This document shows positions 16,140 through 26,356 of a stretch of DNA of 64,000 nucleotides, in pieces. The position numbers and the translations under genes are program-made. Below the pieces are notes generated by a model, which worked only from the letters and a program-made list of their open reading frames with translations, did no database searches and was not told the DNA's origin. Each line of letters starts with the position of its first letter. Position 1 is the stretch's first letter. Source of the stretch: Bacillus bingmayongensis. Its GTDB lineage: Bacteria; Bacillota; Bacilli; Bacillales; Bacillaceae_G. The stretch spans positions 308,089 to 372,088 of the forward strand of contig NZ_JH921519.1 in assembly GCF_000299035.1 (NCBI RefSeq), given 5' to 3'.

Positions 16140-16570
16140 CTTTTTCCCTCCGATATAAAGTGAAACCTTAATCAGCCCGTACCAATTGGGCTCTTACGGG
16201 TAGCCCGTCTCCCACCTAACTTCTTTAGAAAAGCGGAAGCGGCTCGCTCAGAATCGCAAGACGTTGGAGCTCCCGACAGAGAGGCGCTTTTTGCCTCGTC
16301 TGAGAGGGCGAAAAGACCAGAGATTCTAGCCGCTAGAGCTGGACAATGCTTTTGCTGAATTTTGAGGTGGGAGTCTTACTGCCCTAAAATAGCGGGATAA
16401 ATTGGATTCATTTCATTCTTATGGAGCATAGCGAGCTTTTAGAACATATCGGGAGGAAGTTCTTCTAATAGCAAGTAGCAGCAAAGCTTCTTTTCAAACA
16501 AACGAATTTTCGAAATATTTTTACTGAAACGTGCATAAGTTGGGTGTTTCTTGACTATAACAGTAATAGA
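16140..16570. repeat. Composite repeat region upstream of spoIID: bcr1-like element interrupted by the 122-bp type repeat
   Basis: Starting about 16147 the plus strand reads GTGAAACCTTAATCAGCCCG, the opening of a repeat also present at 46466 and 50440. From about 16225 to 16345 it is interrupted by a copy of the other family (AGCGGAAGCGGCTCGCTCAG, then GAGGCGCTTTTTGCCTCG, then CTAGAGCTGG). From about 16362 the first element resumes (GAGGTGGGAGTCTTACTGCC, AATAGCGGGATAAA). CTCCCACC at 16209 and GGTGGGAG at 16366 could pair around the insertion. No gene is visible. Confidence 0.65.
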
Positions 16571-16611
16571 AAAAAAATCGCCCCTATGTCAAAAGACATA
16601 GAGACGATTTC
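16571..16611 (-). terminator. Intrinsic terminator of murAA
   Basis: Minus-strand stem GAAATCGTCTCTATGTC / GACATAGGGGCGATTTT with a TTTT loop, followed by further T. Confidence 0.85.
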
Positions 16612-16613
16612 AA

Positions 16614-17918
16614 TTAAGCGTGAAGATCAGAAATTTGTTGTTCTTTCACTTCTTCTACTTTTTCGTTTACACGTTCAATTGTTGCACCTAATGCAGCTAA
16701 TTTCTCATGGAAGTTTACATATCCACGATCAAGGTGTTTTAATTCTGTTACACGTGTGTAACCGTCTGATACTAAACCAGCTAGAATTAATGCCGCTGCA
16801 GCACGTAAGTCAGTTGCTGCTACTTCTGCACCTTGTAAGTTGTTAGGTCCATTCATAATAACAGAACGACCTTCAATTTTAATATCTGCATTCATACGAC
16901 GGAATTCTTCAACATGCATGAAGCGGTTTTCAAATACCGTTTCTGTGATCATGCTTGTTCCATCAGCATGTAATAACAATGCCATCATTTGTGATTGCAT
17001 GTCTGTTGGGAAACCAGGATGAGGCATTGTTTTAATATCAACGGCTTTTAATTTACTTGGGCCGATAACACGTACGCCTTCATTTTCCTCAATAACCTTA
17101 ACACCCATTTCTTCCATTTTCGCTGTGATAGAACGTAAATGTTCTGGTACAGCATTTTCAATTAAGATGTCTCCACCAGTAATTGCTGCTGCAACCATAA
17201 ACGTCCCTGCTTCAATACGGTCAGGAATAATAGAATGGTGTGCACCATATAATTTATCAACGCCCTCGATACGAATCGTTCCAGTTCCAGCTCCGCGTAC
17301 TTTTGCTCCCATTGCATTTAAGAAGTTAGCTAAGTCAACGATTTCTGGTTCTTTCGCTGCGTTTTCAAGTATTGTTGTCCCTTTTGCTAATGTAGCAGCA
17401 GACATAATGTTTTCTGTTGCACCTACACTTGGGAAGTCTAAGTAAATTTTCGCGCCTTGTAATTGTCCATCTACATAAGCTTCAACAAATCCATTACCAA
17501 CTTTTACTTTCGCTCCCATTGCTTCAAAGCCTTTTAAATGTTGGTCAATTGGACGTGAACCAATTGCACATCCACCAGGAAGTGCAATACGAGCACGGCC
17601 ATTACGTGCTAATAGTGGTCCCATTACTTGAACGGACGCACGCATTTTACGTACATATTCAAATGGTGCTTCAATATTTAAATCCTTTGAAGCATCAATC
17701 GTTACTTGGTTATTTTCAAATACGACTTCAGCATTTAAATGACGTAATACCTCATTAATTGTGTATACATCAGACAAAACTGGTACTTCAGATAGTACAT
17801 TCTTTCCATCACTCGCTAATAGGGCTGCAGCGATTATTGGTAATACAGCATTTTTCGCGCCCTCAACACGCACTGTGCCGTTCAACCGCTTTCCGCCACG
17901 GACGATGATTTTTTCCAA
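16614..17918 (-). CDS. murAA: UDP-N-acetylglucosamine 1-carboxyvinyltransferase MurAA
   Basis: First committed step of peptidoglycan precursor synthesis, adding enolpyruvate from PEP to UDP-GlcNAc; target of fosfomycin. 434 residues with the EPSP-synthase-like double domain. The catalytic Cys117 is in [15 protein letters not shown] and the second copy of the fold contains [15 protein letters not shown]. The position next to ywmB and ywzB marks it as the main paralogue; the second copy (murAB) is at 59957. The start follows ywmB by 35 bases, in what looks like a ywzB-ywmB-murAA operon. Confidence 0.95.
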   Translation of the reverse strand: MEKIIVRGGKRLNGTVRVEGAKNAVLPIIAAALLASDGKNVLSEVPVLSDVYTINEVLRHLNAEVVFENNQVTIDASKDLNIEAPFEYVRKMRASVQVMGPLLARNGRARIALPGGCAIGSRPIDQHLKGFEAMGAKVKVGNGFVEAYVDGQLQGAKIYLDFPSVGATENIMSAATLAKGTTILENAAKEPEIVDLANFLNAMGAKVRGAGTGTIRIEGVDKLYGAHHSIIPDRIEAGTFMVAAAITGGDILIENAVPEHLRSITAKMEEMGVKVIEENEGVRVIGPSKLKAVDIKTMPHPGFPTDMQSQMMALLLHADGTSMITETVFENRFMHVEEFRRMNADIKIEGRSVIMNGPNNLQGAEVAATDLRAAAALILAGLVSDGYTRVTELKHLDRGYVNFHEKLAALGATIERVNEKVEEVKEQQISDLHA

Positions 17919-17953
17919 TTTATTCCCCTCCGTGTCCTTTTTTCAATATCTAT

Positions 17954-18661
17954 TCAATACTCAGAAGTTATGATCGGTGTGCCAACCACAATTGTATCTT
18001 TGTTGTCTGTAGAACGTATTGCTATTTGCACATTGATTTTCTCTCTATTTGTTGAAAGAGCGTCATTCCACTTTTTATTATATGCCGAGACTGACACAAA
18101 TGCTCTTTCTTCTATCTCTTCGATCGCTCTTGCTGAAAGATCTTTCAAAACCTGATTGGTTTTATTTTGCAAAACACCTTCAATCTTATCATCCAGTACA
18201 CCTTGAACACAAGTGTAAATTTTAGGTTTTGTACTAAAAATTTTATCCATTTTTTGAATATTTTTAGGATCCCATTTTGCCCCACTCACTTCAAAGATAA
18301 TGAAAGTGTTTTCTTTAGTATTTTCATTACTCCAAGTGACTACTATTCGTTCTTCATGAGAAGAAAATTTGTTGTATGCTGTGGCTTTATATCCGTTATG
18401 AGATTGCTCCAATTCCCATTTTTGAACATTCGCTTTTTCTTTCAATTCATTTAACAATTTTTGAAACGTATGTATGTTAGAAATGGTTTTGGTTTCTCGT
18501 GCTAACCATGACCACCGCTCTACCTCTGTTCCGTTTTTTTCAAGAGCTGCGATCATACTCTCCATTTTCTCTTCGTCACTTACGGGCTTTATCTCTTTAT
18601 ACCCGACCAAGAATACGACAATACTTACGACAACAATAAGAATTGTTTTCAAGGTTTTCAA
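17954..18661 (-). CDS. ywmB: YwmB family protein (DUF1779)
   Basis: 235 residues with a TTG start at 18661 that has AGGAGGGG seven bases upstream. One N-terminal membrane helix or signal peptide (residues about 6-22) precedes a predicted extracytoplasmic domain. Ordered between ywzB and murAA exactly as in other bacilli, which with the size and N-terminal layout is the basis of the name. Role unknown; a link to envelope synthesis is suggested only by co-transcription with murAA. Confidence 0.8.
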   Translation of the reverse strand: MKTLKTILIVVVSIVVFLVGYKEIKPVSDEEKMESMIAALEKNGTEVERWSWLARETKTISNIHTFQKLLNELKEKANVQKWELEQSHNGYKATAYNKFSSHEERIVVTWSNENTKENTFIIFEVSGAKWDPKNIQKMDKIFSTKPKIYTCVQGVLDDKIEGVLQNKTNQVLKDLSARAIEEIEERAFVSVSAYNKKWNDALSTNREKINVQIAIRSTDNKDTIVVGTPIITSEY

Positions 18662-18713
18662 GTTTCATCCCCTCCTATCCCCATTGTTAACGGAGATATG
18701 AGGTTCTATACAC

Positions 18714-18950
18714 TTACTTTACTAAATACGTTAAACTCTTCGAATACCCTAAATAATCAAGGAAAAAGTTGCTGACAGATGTCCCGATTGCGATCGTAAC
18801 AAGAATGAGTAAAACCCTCGTCTGCAATACCTTTCCAGATTTCATCAGGCGTTCGATATGGATACCTTGTAAGGCCCACCACGTAATGGTAATAAACAAT
18901 AAATGCGAAACAATCGCAATCAGTGCTTGTTGCCCTAAAAGTTGCGCCAA
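18714..18950 (-). CDS. ywzB: YwzB family membrane protein (DUF1146)
   Basis: 78-residue protein with two hydrophobic segments (about 8-30 and 45-65) and the conserved ITWWALQGIHIERL stretch of DUF1146. The TTG at 18950 is preceded by AAAGGAG nine bases upstream. It starts the small ywzB-ywmB-murAA unit. In other bacilli it follows atpC directly; here the nuo operon separates the two. Function unknown. Confidence 0.85.
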   Translation of the reverse strand: MAQLLGQQALIAIVSHLLFITITWWALQGIHIERLMKSGKVLQTRVLLILVTIAIGTSVSNFFLDYLGYSKSLTYLVK

Positions 18951-19127
18951 AAAAATCGACTCCTTTTGTTTGGCTTACCATCACTTAGGATGCAAAACGA
19001 TCCCATACAAATGGAAACCACACTTTTTCCTGCCTAAATAGGCAGTATAAAGTTTTCCCTTCGAAAGAAGCTAAAGGGGCACTACCTATTTTGCTTGGAA
19101 CATCTCTCGTACTAATAGAGCTCCACA

Positions 19128-19163
19128 ATAAAAAGCGTAGAGCAGTAACTCTACACTTTTTAT
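19128..19163 (-). terminator. Intrinsic terminator of the nuo operon
   Basis: Arms ATAAAAAGCGTAGAG and CTCTACACTTTTTAT, 6-base loop, located 6 bases past the nuoN stop. Confidence 0.88.
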
Positions 19164-19168
19164 TTTCA

Positions 19169-20689
19169 CTATTGTACCACGTTCCCAGTAAAGAAGAAAT
19201 CTTTCATTAATGGAAAATATTCATAGAAGAAATTGTAACCAATTGCCGGTAGAATCCCGAGTAATACGGTTGCAATTGCGCAAAAACTAATAACAACTTT
19301 CAAGTTGAACGGTAAGTGTACCGGGTCTTCTTCACTACTCTTTCGAAAGAACATTTGCTGCAAAATGCGGAAATAATATACGAATGAGATAACCGTTGTG
19401 CCCATCATGACTGATGCTAGCACGTAATGAGCTGGACTCGCTGTAAAGGCGCTTAAGAAAATGTTAACCTTTCCGATAAAACCAGCTGTTCCTGGAATTC
19501 CTGCCAAAGATAGAATAAAAATAGTCATCGCTGCGGCGCCAAACGGAGAGCGTTTGTATAAACCGGAGAAAATTGTTATATTTTCCTTTCCGCTTTGTAA
19601 GATTAATCCATGGATGACTGCAAAAGCTCCTATATTCATCAGCACGTATGCCAGCATATAAAACCACATACTATCCATCGTAAATGGCGATAACGCTACA
19701 AGCGGAACGAGTAAATATCCAGCATGTGCTATGCCAGAATAGGCAAACAGACGCTTCACGCTGTATTGCTTTAACGCTACGACATTACCTATGATCATCG
19801 TAATAATGGCCAGTACAGCAATATATACGCTCATATTAGAGAATACTGATTGCTCACTTCCATGAACCGGTATAGCGCCGAATACCATAAGGAACAATCT
19901 TATCATCATAATAAACCCAGCGATTTTAGAGATTGTCCCGAGGAAAGCTGTAACAGGTACCGCGGACCCTTCATATACATCCGGTGCCCACATATGAAAC
20001 GGCACTGTCGCAATTTTAAAGGATAAACCAACAAACAGAAGCAAGAAAGCAAGTGATAACAAAAGCCCGATGCTCCCATCCACGCCTTGCATGAGAACTT
20101 CCTGCATAGCAACTATATTAGTCGATCCCGTAATACCATATAAATAGCTCATTCCAAAGAGCGTAATGGCCGTCCCAATTCCGCCATTAATGACATATTT
20201 CATCCCCGCTTCATTCGAAGCACGATTTTTCTTTCGAATCCCCACTAAAATATACGAAGACAGTGATAACAACTCTAGGCCAATAAAGAGCGTAATAAAA
20301 TCGACGCTAGACGCCATGAACATCGCCCCGAGAACTGCCATTAGAAATAAGTAATAATATTCTCCTTTATCTTGAATCGGCTCTTTTTTATCATCGCTCA
20401 TCGCCATACATAAAACGAGGATTGCTCCAATTAATAGTAACGTTTTAAACCCTTTTGCAAACCCATCTAGTACAAACGAGCCACTTAAAATGTCCCCAGC
20501 TGGTTCACTATATAGTGTAATTAATGCGATAAGTGATAACACCGCAGCTCCAATCGCACCAATCCCTAAATACTTACGATCAAACCTTAGAAATAAATCA
20601 AGAAGCGAGAGAAGGATGGCCGCCCCAAGAATGATGAACTCCGGTACCATTAAGTGCCAAGATAAGATAAGTAATGTATTCATATCCAT
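19169..20689 (-). CDS. nuoN: NADH-quinone oxidoreductase subunit N
   Basis: Antiporter-like proton-pumping membrane subunit of complex I, 506 residues with about 14 membrane helices. The proton-antiporter M domain carries the expected charged residues within helices, for example LGLELLSLSSY and a Lys in LSFKIATVPFHMWAPD. The ATG at 20689 follows GGTGAG and sits one base after the nuoM stop. Last gene of the 11-gene nuo operon, followed by a strong terminator. Confidence 0.93.
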   Translation of the reverse strand: MDMNTLLILSWHLMVPEFIILGAAILLSLLDLFLRFDRKYLGIGAIGAAVLSLIALITLYSEPAGDILSGSFVLDGFAKGFKTLLLIGAILVLCMAMSDDKKEPIQDKGEYYYLFLMAVLGAMFMASSVDFITLFIGLELLSLSSYILVGIRKKNRASNEAGMKYVINGGIGTAITLFGMSYLYGITGSTNIVAMQEVLMQGVDGSIGLLLSLAFLLLFVGLSFKIATVPFHMWAPDVYEGSAVPVTAFLGTISKIAGFIMMIRLFLMVFGAIPVHGSEQSVFSNMSVYIAVLAIITMIIGNVVALKQYSVKRLFAYSGIAHAGYLLVPLVALSPFTMDSMWFYMLAYVLMNIGAFAVIHGLILQSGKENITIFSGLYKRSPFGAAAMTIFILSLAGIPGTAGFIGKVNIFLSAFTASPAHYVLASVMMGTTVISFVYYFRILQQMFFRKSSEEDPVHLPFNLKVVISFCAIATVLLGILPAIGYNFFYEYFPLMKDFFFTGNVVQ

Positions 20690-20690
20690 C

Positions 20691-22193
20691 CTATCTCACC
20701 CCCAATATTTTCACTGTGTATTGTAGTGGCGCCCCGAGCAACTCTGGCATAACACCGATTGCGATAATACAAGTAAAGAGGAGCACAATCGGAATGTATT
20801 CCCAGCCGCGAACATCCGGCCTCGCTTCCAATTCCTTCTTCCCAAATGTCACTTGAAGCGTCGCTCTTAAGACATATACTGCTGTTAAAATGATGCCGAG
20901 TGCACCAATTGCTGCGATGATTGGCTTCCCTTGAAATAGTCCGAGGAATGCGAGAAACTCACTAACAAATCCAGACATTCCTGGGAGGCCAAGCGAAGCC
21001 ATACTTCCTGCTAATAAGAAACCACTTAACACCGGAACTTGTTTTGCGAGGCCGCCAAGCTTCGTAATGTCAGAAGTGCCGAAGCGCTGCTCAATCATGC
21101 CGAGCAAGAAAAATAGTAAGGCTGCAATTAAGCCGTGGGATACGACTTGAAATAGCGCTCCCTTCATGCCGGGTTCGTTAAGTGCCGCAAGTCCCATTAA
21201 CACGATTCCCATATGCGAAATACTGGAGTAGGCGAGTACCTTTCGGAAATCTGTTTGAATCATCGCCAGAAAAGCACCGTACAGCAAATTGATTACTCCT
21301 AAAATCGCCATAAACGTTGCAAAGTCATGAAACTGCTCCGGGAATAGCCCTTTCCCAAAGCGAACAATGCCGTATGCCCCGATTTTGAGCAGAACACCTG
21401 CATGGAGCATCACCGCTGCAGGATGGGCCTCTACATGCACGTTCACCATCCAGCGATGCAAAGGAAATACCGGTAGCTTAATAGCAAAGGCAATCATAAG
21501 GGCAATGAATAATCCAAGCTGCAATGAATTTGAAATATCGCCTAGGAGCGATGTTTCCGCCCCAGTCAAAATATCTTTTAACGCTGTAATATTTGTTGTA
21601 CCCGTTTTTGCAAAGAGGATAGAGAAAACGATGAGTAAAATTGCTGATCCAATTCCGTTATAAATCAAATAACTATAGGAGGCTTTTTCACTTTTCAATT
21701 TCCCCCACTTTCCGATAAGCAAAAACATCGGTGGTAATGTAATTTCAAAGAAGACAAAGAATAGAAGTAAATTTTCTGCTGCAAAGACACCAAGCATCCC
21801 AATTTCAAGTGTTAATAAGAGCATATAAAAGCCTTTTATATTTTTTTGAATGGAAAAGGCAGCAATTGCCGCAAGTGTTGCTAAAAGCGCTGTGAGCATC
21901 ATCATTACAAGCGAAAACCCATCGATGCCAAGCTCATAATAAATAGAAAACAACTTTTCATCTACGTTCAGAAAGCTTCCAAATTGAATCCATTTCACCT
22001 TTTCAGCAAAGATCGTTAAGCTCTTTCCGGAAGCGTATGTACTAACTAAAACAATCGCGATGCCAAGCGGAAGAATTGTTCCGAACAAACCGAGGCCTCG
22101 CACTGCACGCACTTCCGTTTTCGGTGTTAACATAAGTAAGAGAATCCCTAGAAGCGGGGAGAAAATGAAGAACGATAATAAGAATGCATTCAT
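20691..22193 (-). CDS. nuoM: NADH-quinone oxidoreductase subunit M
   Basis: Antiporter-like pump subunit, 500 residues and about 14 helices. The key Glu in FFEITLPPMFLLIG and Lys in AFAIKLPVFPLHRWM are retained. The ATG at 22193 forms an ATGA overlap with the nuoL stop and has GGGGGG eight bases upstream; the TTG six bases earlier is less likely. The NVHVEAHPAAVMLHAGVLLK stretch matches NuoM rather than NuoL or NuoN. Confidence 0.94.
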   Translation of the reverse strand: MNAFLLSFFIFSPLLGILLLMLTPKTEVRAVRGLGLFGTILPLGIAIVLVSTYASGKSLTIFAEKVKWIQFGSFLNVDEKLFSIYYELGIDGFSLVMMMLTALLATLAAIAAFSIQKNIKGFYMLLLTLEIGMLGVFAAENLLLFFVFFEITLPPMFLLIGKWGKLKSEKASYSYLIYNGIGSAILLIVFSILFAKTGTTNITALKDILTGAETSLLGDISNSLQLGLFIALMIAFAIKLPVFPLHRWMVNVHVEAHPAAVMLHAGVLLKIGAYGIVRFGKGLFPEQFHDFATFMAILGVINLLYGAFLAMIQTDFRKVLAYSSISHMGIVLMGLAALNEPGMKGALFQVVSHGLIAALLFFLLGMIEQRFGTSDITKLGGLAKQVPVLSGFLLAGSMASLGLPGMSGFVSEFLAFLGLFQGKPIIAAIGALGIILTAVYVLRATLQVTFGKKELEARPDVRGWEYIPIVLLFTCIIAIGVMPELLGAPLQYTVKILGVR

Positions 22194-24052
22194 TGCCAAT
22201 ACCCCCCTGTATATAACAGAATGACAACTAATGCCGCCAAAGAAACAGCTACCGCGGTTCCGTATACTTGTACGTTTCCGTTTTGAAGTTTAGAACCCGC
22301 AGTGCTTGCTCCTCTCACAATACCTACGATTAACCGGGCGATTCCTTCCACAATATATACTTCACATAAGCGAAGCACATAAGCGATTCCTTTTACGAGT
22401 GGGAGCACAGTCACATTATATATTTCATCTACATAATATTTTTCCTTAAGGAGGCTATATAAGACTGTTTCTCTTCCGCCAGCCCACTCTCTAGAGATGG
22501 AGCGTTTTCCATAGATGAGATATGCCAAGAAAATGCCCGCAAACGAAACGAGTGTCGCAATAATCATAATCCACACAGGACCATGACCTTGCTCTACTTG
22601 AAACGGGACATTCTTTGTAAGCCAGTCCCCAAGGAATGTTCCAAACCATGGCGTATTGATGTAACCTGCCAAAACTGCAAGAATACCAAGGACAATCATC
22701 GGGAATGTCATGACGCGCGGAGATTCATGCACATTCGCTTCTTTCTTTTCTTCTCCTGTAAAAACGAGAAAGTATAACCGGAACATGTAGAATGCCGTTA
22801 AGAATGCCGCGATAACCGCGAGGACAAACAACACATAATTGCCGTGCATCCACGCCCTAGCCAAAATTTCATCTTTACTAAAAAAACCTGAGAAAAGGGG
22901 AACACCACTAATTGCTAGCGTGCCGATTAAGAAAAGTATCCCCGTCACTTTCATTTTCTTCTGCAATCCGCCCATTTCATTAATGTTTTGCGTATGCACT
23001 GCATGAATGACGCTTCCGGCCGCTAAGAAAAGCAATGCTTTAAAGAAAGCATGTGTCGTTAAATGAAAGACGCCAGCCACGTATCCTGCCGAGCCAAGCG
23101 CGAGCATCATATAGCCGAGCTGGCTTACTGTTGAATATGCGAGGACTCTTTTTATATCCGTTTGTACGAGACCAATGGACGCAGCAAAGATTGCGGTAAA
23201 GGCGCCAACAATCGCGACTGTTTGCATCGCCACAGGACTTGCCGAGAATAGCGGAAACATCGTTGCCACTAAGTACACACCTGCCGCGACCATCGTTGCC
23301 GCGTGAATGAGTGCCGACACAGGCGTTGGCCCTTCCATCGCATCTGGTAACCACGTATGAAGCGGAAATTGCCCTGATTTCCCCATAGCACCAATAAAGA
23401 TTAAAATTGCCGTGAGTGTTATCATGGTAGGTGATATATCTCCCATCTTCATCGCTTTAAAGATAACTTCATATTCGAAGCTACCAGCCTGCCAGAAGAG
23501 TAAAATCATCCCAATAAATAAACCGACATCTCCAATACGCGTCATAATAAACGCTTTTTTCGCAGCAGCCTTTGCTTCTTCTTTAAAGAAATAAAAGCCA
23601 ATTAGTAAAAATGATCCAAGTCCAACTAATTCCCAAAATATATAGAGCTGTAGTAAATTCGTTGAGATGACAAGCCCAAGCATCGCAAATGTAAAGAGCC
23701 CTAAATACGCATAAAAGGTGGGCAACCTCTCATCGCCATGCATATATCCTTTTGAATACACATGTACAAGGAAACTAACGAGTGTCACAATAAAAAGCAT
23801 CAAAGCATTTAATGCGTTAATCTCAAAACCAAACGAAAGATCTACATCACCAATTCGGAGCCATAACCACTGATGCTTTACTGTCTCCGATGAAAACCGT
23901 TCTATTAATACAGTCGCCGCACCCACAAAGGAAAGAAATGTGAGAAAGATGCCAAGTAAGCTGCTTCCTTCTCTCAATTTTTCCCCAAACATAACGAGCA
24001 AAAAAAACGAGGCAAGCGGGAAAAGCGGTATGAGCCATGCATAATCGATCAT
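22190..24052 (-). CDS. nuoL: NADH-quinone oxidoreductase subunit L
   Basis: Distal antiporter-like pump subunit, 620 residues with about 16 helices and a long lateral amphipathic helix at the C-terminus. Characteristic segments are FWELVGLGSFLLIGF (pump Glu), GKSGQFPLHTWLPDAMEGP (Lys and substrate path) and PTPVSALIHAATMVAAGVYL. The ATG at 24052 has AAGGAA upstream. nuoK lies 27 bases upstream. Confidence 0.95.
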   Translation of the reverse strand: MIDYAWLIPLFPLASFFLLVMFGEKLREGSSLLGIFLTFLSFVGAATVLIERFSSETVKHQWLWLRIGDVDLSFGFEINALNALMLFIVTLVSFLVHVYSKGYMHGDERLPTFYAYLGLFTFAMLGLVISTNLLQLYIFWELVGLGSFLLIGFYFFKEEAKAAAKKAFIMTRIGDVGLFIGMILLFWQAGSFEYEVIFKAMKMGDISPTMITLTAILIFIGAMGKSGQFPLHTWLPDAMEGPTPVSALIHAATMVAAGVYLVATMFPLFSASPVAMQTVAIVGAFTAIFAASIGLVQTDIKRVLAYSTVSQLGYMMLALGSAGYVAGVFHLTTHAFFKALLFLAAGSVIHAVHTQNINEMGGLQKKMKVTGILFLIGTLAISGVPLFSGFFSKDEILARAWMHGNYVLFVLAVIAAFLTAFYMFRLYFLVFTGEEKKEANVHESPRVMTFPMIVLGILAVLAGYINTPWFGTFLGDWLTKNVPFQVEQGHGPVWIMIIATLVSFAGIFLAYLIYGKRSISREWAGGRETVLYSLLKEKYYVDEIYNVTVLPLVKGIAYVLRLCEVYIVEGIARLIVGIVRGASTAGSKLQNGNVQVYGTAVAVSLAALVVILLYTGGYWQ

Positions 24053-24079
24053 CGTTTCCTTCCCCCTTTTCGGTCACAA

Positions 24080-24394
24080 TTAACCTTTCAGCGAATCCAT
24101 TTCATCTACGTTAACTGTTGTACGATTACGATATAACGCAATTAATATTGCAAGTCCAACTGCCGCTTCAGCTGCCGCAACGGACATCGTAAACAGTGAA
24201 AAGATTTGTCCTGTTAAATTCGGAAAAAAGCCTAATTTACTAAAAGCAACTAAGTTTAAGTTCGCCGCATTTAACATCAGTTCAATACAAACTAAGACAA
24301 TGACCGTATTCCGCTTTGTTAAAGCCCCGAATAAACCGATGCAAAATAAAATAATTGCAAGAGCTAAGTAGGCGGAAGCTGGAACACTACTCAT
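24080..24394 (-). CDS. nuoK: NADH-quinone oxidoreductase subunit K
   Basis: Three-helix membrane subunit of the complex I pump module, 104 residues, normal length. Conserved Glu residues are in [18 protein letters not shown] and [14 protein letters not shown], both essential for proton transfer in the family. The frame is open to 24454, but the ATG at 24394 is preceded by GAGGGGG and overlaps the end of nuoJ by 8 bases. Confidence 0.94.
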   Translation of the reverse strand: MSSVPASAYLALAIILFCIGLFGALTKRNTVIVLVCIELMLNAANLNLVAFSKLGFFPNLTGQIFSLFTMSVAAAEAAVGLAILIALYRNRTTVNVDEMDSLKG

Positions 24395-24911
24395 TGGAAT
24401 CCCCCTCTTTCTCATCCTTCTTCGCAAGTACAATTGCCCCAACAAGCGCAACAAGTAGAATAACCGACGTTAATTCAAATGGAATGACATATTTCGAATA
24501 CAAGAGTGTGCCAATTTGAAGTGTATTTTGTTCATGAAGCGGTAAGCTTCCTTGTACACTTCGATTTGTAAAGTCTATATTATTAACAGCAAAGTACATC
24601 ACCGTGCCAAACGCTACTACTGCAAAAAAGATAAGCAATTTACGAAAACTAAAACTAGATTCACTTTCAGCGTCATGTTTCGTTAGCATAATGCCGAAAA
24701 TCATAATAATCGTAATTGCCCCAGAATAAATTAAAATTTGCGCGATTCCAACAAACTCTGCCGATAAGAGAAAGTACAACCCCGCAATGCTAAGAAACGT
24801 AAACACAAGGGCGAGCATCATGTGCATAACTTTCGTTAAGTTCAGCATAAGAATCCCGCCGATGATCGCCGTTAAGGACAAGGCAAAAAATGCTACCAAC
24901 TCGCCGTTCAT
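24387..24911 (-). CDS. nuoJ: NADH-quinone oxidoreductase subunit J
   Basis: Five-helix membrane subunit, 174 residues. The [20 protein letters not shown] helix contains the conserved Tyr and Gly residues of NuoJ's pi-bulge helix. Start codon overlaps the nuoI stop by four bases (ATGA). The C-terminus is hydrophilic and charged ([11 protein letters not shown]). Confidence 0.93.
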   Translation of the reverse strand: MNGELVAFFALSLTAIIGGILMLNLTKVMHMMLALVFTFLSIAGLYFLLSAEFVGIAQILIYSGAITIIMIFGIMLTKHDAESESSFSFRKLLIFFAVVAFGTVMYFAVNNIDFTNRSVQGSLPLHEQNTLQIGTLLYSKYVIPFELTSVILLVALVGAIVLAKKDEKEGDSNE

Positions 24912-25327
24912 GCTTTATTCTCCTTTCTGACGTTCTCATCATTTTCATCTAGCCACTGCAAATTTTTAAACAAATCATCACGCGTATACTCCGCTAGCTC
25001 AAAATTGTTTGTCATAACAATCGCCTCGGTTGGACAAACCTCTGTACATAAATCGCAAAGGATACAAATTTCAAAATTAATATCGTACGTATCAATGATT
25101 TTTCCTTTTTTCGTAGGGTCCGGATGCTTCTTTCCTGTTAGTTGAATACAATCAGTGGGGCAAATGTTGGCACATTGATTACAAACAATACATTTTTCTG
25201 GATAAAACTTTTGAATCCCTCGAAAGCGATCTGGTAGTGGCAATGGTTGATTGGGATAATCGTAGGTTACTTTTTTCTTGCTTAAGTTGCTGAGTGTATA
25301 CTTTAATCCTTTAAATAGTCCTTTCAT
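24908..25327 (-). CDS. nuoI: NADH-quinone oxidoreductase iron-sulfur subunit I
   Basis: Peripheral-arm subunit that binds two [4Fe-4S] clusters (N6a and N6b) and passes electrons toward NuoB. 139 residues with two intact ferredoxin motifs: CIVCNQCANICPTDC and CILCDLCTEVCPTEA. Starts 24 bases after nuoH. Because NuoE, F and G are missing from this operon, NuoI is the probable entry point for electrons from an unidentified donor. Confidence 0.95.
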   Translation of the reverse strand: MKGLFKGLKYTLSNLSKKKVTYDYPNQPLPLPDRFRGIQKFYPEKCIVCNQCANICPTDCIQLTGKKHPDPTKKGKIIDTYDINFEICILCDLCTEVCPTEAIVMTNNFELAEYTRDDLFKNLQWLDENDENVRKENKA

Positions 25328-25351
25328 ATCTTAGTGGCACCCCCTTTTAGA

Positions 25352-26356
25352 TTAGAAGAACAATTCTTTAATCAATGCCGTTAAGAAAATATTTGCAAGC
25401 GCGATTGGCAATAATACCTTCCAGCCAAACTCCATCAATTGATCGCCTCGCAGGCGTGGGAACGTGACGCGGAACCAAATAAGCAGAAAAACTACCGCGC
25501 TAAACTTTAAGGCAAACCATACAGCTCCAGGAATAAAGCCAAGGAACATAACTGGATTCCATCCTCCTAGAAAGAGCACCGTAATGAGCGAAGCCATGCC
25601 AAAGAAGTATACGTATTCAGAAAGCATAAAGAATGCCCAGCGAAACCCTGAATATTCCGTATGATATCCAGAAACAAGTTCCGATTCCGCCTCTGGTAAG
25701 TCAAACGGCGTCCGGTTGAGCTCTGCAACCGCTGCGATTAAGAAAATCACAAAGCCGATTGGCTGCGCAAAAATGTACCAAACCTTCTCCTGCGCTGCTA
25801 CGATTTCATTTAAATTAAGGCTGCCAGCTAATAAGACCACGCCAATTACGCTCATTACAAGCGGAATTTCATAGGAAATCATTTGCGCCGCCGCACGCAT
25901 CCCGCCTAAAAGTGAATATTTATTGTTTGATGCCCATCCCCCGGTCACAACACCAATCGTTGTAATACCTGATACAGCGATATAGTAAAGAAGCCCTACT
26001 CCAATATCTGCAAACTGAAATTTATCCGTAAATGGAATGACCGCAAGCACCATAAAAGCTGGTGCAAATGCGATAACAGGCGCCAATATAAACAGCGGCT
26101 TATCTGCAGCTTTCGGAATGCTGTCTTCTTTTAATAAAAGCTTTAAAACGTCAGCAACTGTTTGCAGTAAACCGAATCTGCCGCCGACCTGATTCGGACC
26201 AATCCGCCCTTGCATAAATCCCATCACCTTTCGCTCTGCTAAAATCCCATATGTAACAAATCCAAGGACGGCAAATAGTAGGAGGACCGCTAATCCGAAA
26301 AAAATGAAAAAATTTGTCCAACTCGCCGATGACTCTAAGAGACGCTCCATCATCAC
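25352..26356 (-). CDS. nuoH: NADH-quinone oxidoreductase subunit H
   Basis: Membrane subunit at the base of the peripheral arm that forms much of the quinone chamber, 334 residues and eight helices. Conserved GFMQGRIGPNQVGGRFGLLQ and NRTPFDLPEAESELVSGY motifs are intact; the latter carries the acidic residues that couple quinone reduction to pumping. The GTG at 26356 overlaps the nuoD stop (GTGA); two ATG codons follow directly and either could also serve. Confidence 0.95.
   Translation of the reverse strand: MMMERLLESSASWTNFFIFFGLAVLLLFAVLGFVTYGILAERKVMGFMQGRIGPNQVGGRFGLLQTVADVLKLLLKEDSIPKAADKPLFILAPVIAFAPAFMVLAVIPFTDKFQFADIGVGLLYYIAVSGITTIGVVTGGWASNNKYSLLGGMRAAAQMISYEIPLVMSVIGVVLLAGSLNLNEIVAAQEKVWYIFAQPIGFVIFLIAAVAELNRTPFDLPEAESELVSGYHTEYSGFRWAFFMLSEYVYFFGMASLITVLFLGGWNPVMFLGFIPGAVWFALKFSAVVFLLIWFRVTFPRLRGDQLMEFGWKVLLPIALANIFLTALIKELFF

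Noticed and set aside
16840-17758. Several plus-strand frames opposite murAA
   Set aside because: Antisense shadows of a conserved enzyme gene.
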